In this document: positions 5,559 to 8,668 of the stretch, one piece after another
Position numbering within the stretch: the first letter of the stretch is position 1
How the letters are laid out: every line of letters starts with the position of its first letter
Assembly (NCBI GenBank): GCA_023457475.1
Contig: JAEWLO010000237.1
Span: forward strand, 1 to 8,668
Direction: 5' to 3'
Length of the DNA stretch: 8,668 nt
Origin: Pseudomonadota bacterium
Lineage (GTDB): Bacteria; Pseudomonadota; Gammaproteobacteria; Xanthomonadales; Xanthomonadaceae
Program-made: the position numbers and the translations under genes
Notes under the pieces: generated by a model
Database searches by the model: none
What the model was told of the DNA's origin: nothing
The model's input: only the letters and a program-made list of their open reading frames with translations

Positions 5559-6482
5559 ATGAGCCAGCGTCTTCCCGCCGTTTCCCTGATTGGCGTGCCT
5601 ACCGACGTGGGGGCCGGCCATCGTGGCGCGGGACTGGGACCGGAAGCGCTGCGCATCGCAGGACTGGGCCCGGCATTGCAGGCGCGGGGCGTGGACGTGC
5701 GCGACTGCGGCAATCTCGACGGACCGCGCAATCCGTGGATGGCCCCGGTGGAGGGCTATCGCCACCTGGACGAGGTGGTGGACTGGAACCGCGCGCTGAT
5801 GGACGCCACCTACGCCGAGCTGCGCGACGGCCGCTTGCCGATCATGCTCGGCGGCGACCATTGCCTGGGCATCGGCTCGATCACCGCCGTGGCACGCTGG
5901 TGCCGCGAGCAGGGCAAGGACCTGCGCGTGCTGTGGCTGGACGCGCACTCGGATTTCAACACCAGCGAGGTGACTCCCTCCGGCAACGTGCACGGCATGC
6001 CGGTGGCCTGCCTGTGCGGCCTGGGGCCGGACGCGCTCACCCGGCTCGGCGGTGACGCCCCGGCGTTGCGACCGCAGCAGGTGCGCCAGATCGGCATCCG
6101 TTCGGTGGACCCCGAGGAAAAGCGCCTGATCAAGCAGCACAAGGTCGACGTCTACGACATGCGCTACATCGACGAAGCCGGCATGAAGCGCACCGTGGAG
6201 GCCGCGCTGCACGGCATCGACGCCAACACTCACCTGCATGTCAGCTTCGACGTGGACTTCCTCGATCCCAGCATCGCACCGGGCGTAGGCACGACGGTGA
6301 TGGGCGGGGTGAATTACCGGGAGGCCCAGCTGGTGATGGAGATGATCGCCGACACCGGCCAGATGGGCTCGCTGGACATCGTCGAGCTCAACCCGCTGCT
6401 GGACACCCGCAACATCACCGCCGAAGTCGCCGTGGACCTGGTGGAGAGCCTGTTCGGAAAGTCCACCCTGATGCGCGACTGA
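5559..6482 (+). CDS. rocF: Arginase
   Basis: Hydrolyses L-arginine to L-ornithine and urea using a binuclear manganese centre in the cytoplasm. The 307-residue length is that of bacterial and animal arginases. All ligands expected for the ureohydrolase fold are present: H101 in GGDHCLGIGS, D128, H130 and D132 in WLDAHSDFNT, and D231 and D233 in SFDVDFLDP. The arginase-type SGNVHGMP (141-148) carries the conserved histidine H145, and E276 lies in VELNPLLD. The sequence is closer to arginase than to agmatinase or formimidoylglutamase because of the SGNxHGxP loop. The ATG at 5559 is preferred over an in-frame start 37 codons upstream because it has GGAG at the right distance and begins where the family begins. 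No urease, ornithine aminotransferase or arginine transport gene is adjacent, so it appears to be a single-gene unit. Confidence 0.93.
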   Translation: MSQRLPAVSLIGVPTDVGAGHRGAGLGPEALRIAGLGPALQARGVDVRDCGNLDGPRNPWMAPVEGYRHLDEVVDWNRALMDATYAELRDGRLPIMLGGDHCLGIGSITAVARWCREQGKDLRVLWLDAHSDFNTSEVTPSGNVHGMPVACLCGLGPDALTRLGGDAPALRPQQVRQIGIRSVDPEEKRLIKQHKVDVYDMRYIDEAGMKRTVEAALHGIDANTHLHVSFDVDFLDPSIAPGVGTTVMGGVNYREAQLVMEMIADTGQMGSLDIVELNPLLDTRNITAEVAVDLVESLFGKSTLMRD

Positions 6483-6505
6483 GCCGGGCACCTCGCCTGG
6501 CCTGC

Positions 6506-6527
6506 GGCCGGCTGAACGAGGCCGGCC
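6506..6527 (+). terminator. Hairpin downstream of arginase, possible terminator
   Basis: GGCCGGC and GCCGGCC form a perfect 7-bp GC stem with an 8-base loop, 24 bp after the arginase stop. There is no T-run after it, so it would be a weak or Rho-assisted terminator or a 3'-end protecting structure. Confidence 0.4.
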
Positions 6528-6539
6528 CGTGTTCACATC

Positions 6540-6568
6540 GATTGCACGCGTGAACGGCGAGATTGCAC
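6540..6568. promoter_or_regulatory. Direct repeat GATTGCAC, 21-bp period, upstream of lipoprotein gene
   Basis: GATTGCAC occurs at 6540-6547 and 6561-6568, a 21-bp period (two helical turns), inside the 206-bp gap between arginase and the small lipoprotein gene. A partly overlapping inverted repeat GTTCAC (6531-6536) / GTGAAC (6550-6555) is also present. This could be an operator; nothing identifies the regulator. No convincing promoter hexamers are visible in the rest of the gap. Confidence 0.25.
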
Positions 6569-6688
6569 CCACGCGGCGGCGCTGCCCGAAACGGCAGCGA
6601 GGTCACCGCGATCAGGAAGGGGAGCCGTTGCTCGTCTGACAGGTGGGACCCGATTCCGGTGCCGATGTTGAACAATGAGGAGAAGTCC

Positions 6689-6826
6689 ATGAAGCGTGTT
6701 ATCGCACTGATGCTGTTGTCGATGTTCTCGGTGGCTCTGCTGTCCGGTTGCAACACCGTTGCCGGTGCCGGCAAGGATGTGCAGAAGGCCGGCGAAAAGG
6801 TGGAAGACGCTGCCAAGGGCAACTGA
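6689..6826 (+). CDS. Entericidin A/B family small lipoprotein
   Basis: A 45-residue lipoprotein precursor. Residues 1-20 are a signal peptide with a basic head (MKR) and hydrophobic core, ending in the lipobox LLSGC, so lipidation is expected on C21. The mature part is only 25 residues, beginning CNTVAGAGKDVQKAGEKVED, which fits the entericidin pattern (CNT..G.GkDv...G). In E. coli the ecnA/ecnB pair encodes an antidote and a bacteriolytic lipoprotein under stationary-phase control; only one member is present here, so an antidote-toxin role cannot be assumed. The ATG is chosen for its GAGGAG ribosome site 6 bp upstream and the position of the signal peptide; an in-frame upstream ATG at 6563 would bury the signal. 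The gene is followed by a clear intrinsic terminator and seems monocistronic. Confidence 0.88.
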   Translation: MKRVIALMLLSMFSVALLSGCNTVAGAGKDVQKAGEKVEDAAKGN

Positions 6827-6861
6827 TGCAGGTACCGGCGCAGGCCGGTCCGCAGAGGGAG

Positions 6862-6889
6862 AAAGCCGGGGAAACCCGGCTTTTTCTTT
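6862..6889 (+). terminator. Intrinsic terminator of the entericidin-like gene
   Basis: AAAGCCGGG and CCCGGCTTT form a 9-bp perfect stem closed by the stable GAAA tetraloop, with the T-run TTTTTCTTT at its 3' side. It is the best Rho-independent terminator in the window and lies 35 bp after the stop. The reverse strand has only AAA before the stem extension, so activity is mainly on the plus strand. Confidence 0.92.
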
Positions 6890-7025
6890 GCACCGTCGTA
6901 GCGAAGCTATCTGCACATTCAATGAGGTGAGCAACGGTTTCATTCGCGCTTGACCGTCTCCCAACACGCGATTGCGCATCCTGCACCTGCGGCGACATTG
7001 CCGTTTCAATCCAGGAGGCCAACCC

Positions 7026-7247
7026 GTGAACAAAGACATCATTTCCGGCAAGTGGACGCAGCTGAAGGGCAAGGCGCAGGCCAAGTGGGGCGACCTGACC
7101 GACGACGATTTCAAGGTGGCCGAAGGCAATGCCGAATATCTGGCAGGCCGCCTGCAGGAGCGCTATGGCTGGGCGAAAGACCGCGCTGAAACCGAGGTGC
7201 GCGATTTCGACGCCGCGCTGCGCAAGGAATACCCGGACTACCACTGA
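7026..7247 (+). CDS. CsbD/YjbJ family stress-response protein
   Basis: A 73-residue, charged, soluble protein of the CsbD family, related to E. coli YjbJ. The family core is visible: NKDIISGKWTQLKGKAQAKW (2-21), the acidic GDLTDDDF, then EGNAEYLAGRLQERYGWAKD and AETEV near the end. CsbD proteins are abundant and induced by general stress or in stationary phase; their molecular role is unknown. Translation is assigned to GTG at 7026 because AGGAGG lies 7 bp upstream and the protein then begins like YjbJ (MNKD). An in-frame ATG at 6972 would add an unrelated 18 residues and has no ribosome site. The gap before it (6890-7025) contains TTGACC at 6950-6955, a possible -35 box, without a good -10. 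The gene ends in a strong hairpin. Confidence 0.93.
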   Translation: MNKDIISGKWTQLKGKAQAKWGDLTDDDFKVAEGNAEYLAGRLQERYGWAKDRAETEVRDFDAALRKEYPDYH

Positions 7248-7284
7248 GGTAGCCGGACCCTCCCCCGGAGGGCACCAGAACGCC

Positions 7285-7307
7285 AACGGGCCGCGCTGCG
7301 GCCCGTT
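7285..7307. terminator. Strong hairpin between convergent CsbD and exported-protein genes
   Basis: AACGGGCCGC and GCGGCCCGTT form a perfect 10-bp stem with a 3-base loop, 37 bp after the CsbD stop and 15 bp past the end of the convergent gene. There is no long T-run on either side, but the position between two converging genes suggests a bidirectional transcript end. Confidence 0.65.
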
Positions 7308-7322
7308 CGCGTATCCATCACC

Positions 7323-8138
7323 TCACCATCGCCGGCCCGGCGGATCCGGTACGAATCCTCCCGGGAATGCCTGCGGCTCTCCCCGCTGCGGCACCGTGCG
7401 CCCGGCGATGATGCCGCGCGCGATCAGGTTGCGCTCGCTGTCGTAGCGAACGTCCCACCGCTGCAGGGGCGCGGCATTGGCCCGGCGGAACGTCGTGCTG
7501 CCCGAATAGGACGCCTCGCGCGGTCCATGCCCGGTGCCCAGCGCCGGTGCCGCCGGTGCCGAGCCGGTCACCGTGACCTCCGACAGTACGCGGTCGGCTG
7601 TTCTGGCCCGGGCCTGCGCCTGGGGGCGGGCGATCGGCGGGGCCGGTCGCGGTGGCGGCCGGAACTCCGGAGCCTCGTTGAACACCGCCATCCCGATCAC
7701 CCCGATGTTCTCCGGGCGTCCCGTCCGCCCCGCATAGCTCCGGCCCGGATCGGTGAATACAAACCGCGCCACGCTCTGGTGCGACTTGCGCCACCCGGTG
7801 ATGTCGGCGCGCTGCCAGGGCTCAAGCACATAGCCGCTCTGGTCAGGTGCGGCGACTTCGCCACTGATCACATTCAACCCATCCACCGACAACACCACCA
7901 GTACCCGTTGGGGGCTGCGGTTATGCAGGCGCAGGGCGTAGGGATGCCCGCCGCGCCCGGCGATCCAGCGCTGCCCGTCGTGCAGGTACTGCAGCAGCTC
8001 CGTGTCGCGGTCACGGTCCACGATGCTCAGCTCCACCGGCGCGGGGTGCACGCCGCCCGGAAGCATGCCGTCCGGCGGGTAGGGCTTGAAGCCGCACAGG
8101 GCCAGCACGGCGAGCAGGGGCAGGGTCAGGCGTCTCAT
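7323..8138 (-). CDS. Exported protein of unknown function
   Basis: I cannot assign a function to this 271-residue protein. Residues 1-15 (MRRLTLPLLAVLALC) form a signal peptide-like segment; the cysteine is preceded by A-L rather than a good lipobox, so plain secretion is more likely than lipidation. An N-terminal domain (about 31-157) is beta-rich: YALRLHNRSPQRVLVVLSVD (67-86), a stretch with GYVLEPWQRADITGWRKS (102-119), and ENIGVIGMAVFNE (143-155). A Pro/Arg/Ala-rich linker (158-182) leads to a C-terminal part with GTGHGPREASYS (201-212), TTFRRA and RYDSERNLIARGII (231-244), which look like conserved family signatures. A periplasmic or surface role is plausible. The ATG at 8138 is chosen because the signal peptide begins there; the frame stays open upstream to 8303, overlapping trpS, which is implausible. 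The gene is convergent with csbD and divergent from trpS. Confidence 0.72.
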   Translation of the reverse strand: MRRLTLPLLAVLALCGFKPYPPDGMLPGGVHPAPVELSIVDRDRDTELLQYLHDGQRWIAGRGGHPYALRLHNRSPQRVLVVLSVDGLNVISGEVAAPDQSGYVLEPWQRADITGWRKSHQSVARFVFTDPGRSYAGRTGRPENIGVIGMAVFNEAPEFRPPPRPAPPIARPQAQARARTADRVLSEVTVTGSAPAAPALGTGHGPREASYSGSTTFRRANAAPLQRWDVRYDSERNLIARGIIAGRTVPQRGEPQAFPGGFVPDPPGRRW

Positions 8139-8247
8139 GGCAGCGCATCCACAGGGAGGGTGCAGGGTTGAACGCGCGGACCGTAAGGACGGGGTTGCGT
8201 CGGGCCGGGTAAACTGGGGGCGTTTATCTGCCCGTAATGATCCCCCC
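8139..8247. promoter_or_regulatory. Divergent intergenic region upstream of trpS
   Basis: This 109-bp gap must hold promoters for trpS and for the divergent exported-protein gene. TAATGA at 8235-8240 would serve as a -10 box with a start site at or next to the trpS ATG; no good -35 is visible. No leader peptide or Trp codon cluster is seen, so trp-type attenuation is not supported. Confidence 0.35.
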
Positions 8248-8668
8248 ATGACCACGCGCGTTCTCACCGGCATCACCCCCTCCGGCACGCCCCCCCTGGG
8301 CAACTATGTGGGGGCCATCCGCCCCGCCATCGCCGCCAGCCAGGCCTCGGACATCGAGAGCTTCTTCTTTCTGGCCGACCTGCACAGCCTGATCAAGGCG
8401 CAGGAGCCCGAGCGCACCCAGCGCTCGACGCTGGAAATCGCGGCGAGCTGGCTGGCCTGCGGGCTGGACCCCGAGAAGGTGTGGTTCTACCGGCAGAGCG
8501 ACATTCCCGAAACCACCGAGCTGATGTGGTTCCTCACCGTCATTGCCGGCAAGGGCATCCTCAACCGCGCCCACGCCTACAAGGCGGCAGTGGACAAGAA
8601 CCGCGAGGAACAGCTGGACGACGATGCCGGCGTCAGCGCCGGATTGTTCATGTACCCGGTGCTGATGG
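8248..8668 (+). CDS. trpS: Tryptophan-tRNA ligase (3' partial)
   Basis: Tryptophanyl-tRNA synthetase activates tryptophan with ATP and charges tRNA-Trp in the cytoplasm. The first 140 residues are present; the window ends before the KMSKS loop. The start MTTRVLTGITPSGTPPLGNY contains the class I signature region PSG..xxGN. Position 16 is proline (codon CCC in a run of seven C) where many TrpRS have His and E. coli has Thr. Further family segments are FFFLADLHSLIKAQEPERTQ (32-51), LACGLDPEKVWFYRQSDIPE (70-89), GKGILNRAHAYKAAVDKN and DAGVSAGLFMYPVLM at the edge. The ATG at 8248 is the only plausible start and is preceded by TCCCCCC with no Shine-Dalgarno sequence, which suggests a leaderless or otherwise non-canonical start. 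Confidence 0.95.
   Translation, partial: MTTRVLTGITPSGTPPLGNYVGAIRPAIAASQASDIESFFFLADLHSLIKAQEPERTQRSTLEIAASWLACGLDPEKVWFYRQSDIPETTELMWFLTVIAGKGILNRAHAYKAAVDKNREEQLDDDAGVSAGLFMYPVLM

Noticed and set aside
5469..6572. A 367-codon minus-strand open frame opposite arginase
   Set aside because: It is His/Val/Gln-rich shadow translation; the arginase frame has all catalytic residues.
6898..6914. GTAGCGAAGCTATC as a REP element
   Set aside because: The GTAG is not followed by a long palindrome; AGC and GCT pairing here is trivial.
7249..7272. A third GTAG REP element after the CsbD gene
   Set aside because: GTAG is present and CCCTCC/GGAGGG can pair, but five bases separate them and the arms do not resemble the two real copies.
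8139..8247. A trp leader peptide or T-box upstream of trpS
   Set aside because: The gap is only 109 bp, with no short frame with Trp codons and no T-box signature.
1..8668. CRISPR array, insertion sequence or prophage genes
   Set aside because: No regularly spaced direct repeats, transposase or phage protein motifs were found on either strand.

Overview
The window is high-GC, densely coded DNA from a gammaproteobacterium of the Xanthomonadaceae, most likely Stenotrophomonas or a close relative. The protein sequences, the gene set and two palindromes flanked by the tetranucleotide GTAG (the hallmark of Stenotrophomonas SMAG/REP elements) point there. The genus call is inference, not a search result.

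Left part (1-2583, + strand): the 3' part of birA (biotin-protein ligase and repressor), coaX (type III pantothenate kinase, start overlapping the birA stop), a membrane-anchored SPOR-like protein, and a tRNA-Thr(UGU) whose likely -10 box overlaps the SPOR stop codon. birA and coaX both serve cofactor use (biotin attachment, CoA synthesis). A 219-bp spacer (2584-2802) holds two GTAG palindromes in opposite orientation.

Middle (2803-5272, - strand): a four-gene operon, in transcription order Roadblock/LC7 protein, second Roadblock/LC7 protein, a 318-residue protein of unknown function, and a small Ras-like GTPase. The last two genes overlap by ATGA. The layout resembles MglA/MglB polarity modules and the actinobacterial conservons, but has no adjacent sensor kinase and includes an unfamiliar third component. 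Hairpins lie in the leader and in both larger gaps, the leader one looking like an attenuator. This is the most promising candidate for an under-described system.

Right part (5273-8668): a 286-bp divergent regulatory region, arginase (+), an entericidin-family small lipoprotein (+) with a clear intrinsic terminator, a CsbD/YjbJ-family stress protein (+) ending at a strong hairpin, a convergent gene for an unrecognised exported protein (-), and the 5' part of trpS (+), cut by the window end. trpS lacks a visible Shine-Dalgarno sequence and has proline where its class I signature often has histidine.

No CRISPR array, insertion sequence, prophage gene or plasmid function is visible. Apart from the REP palindromes the window looks like core chromosome.
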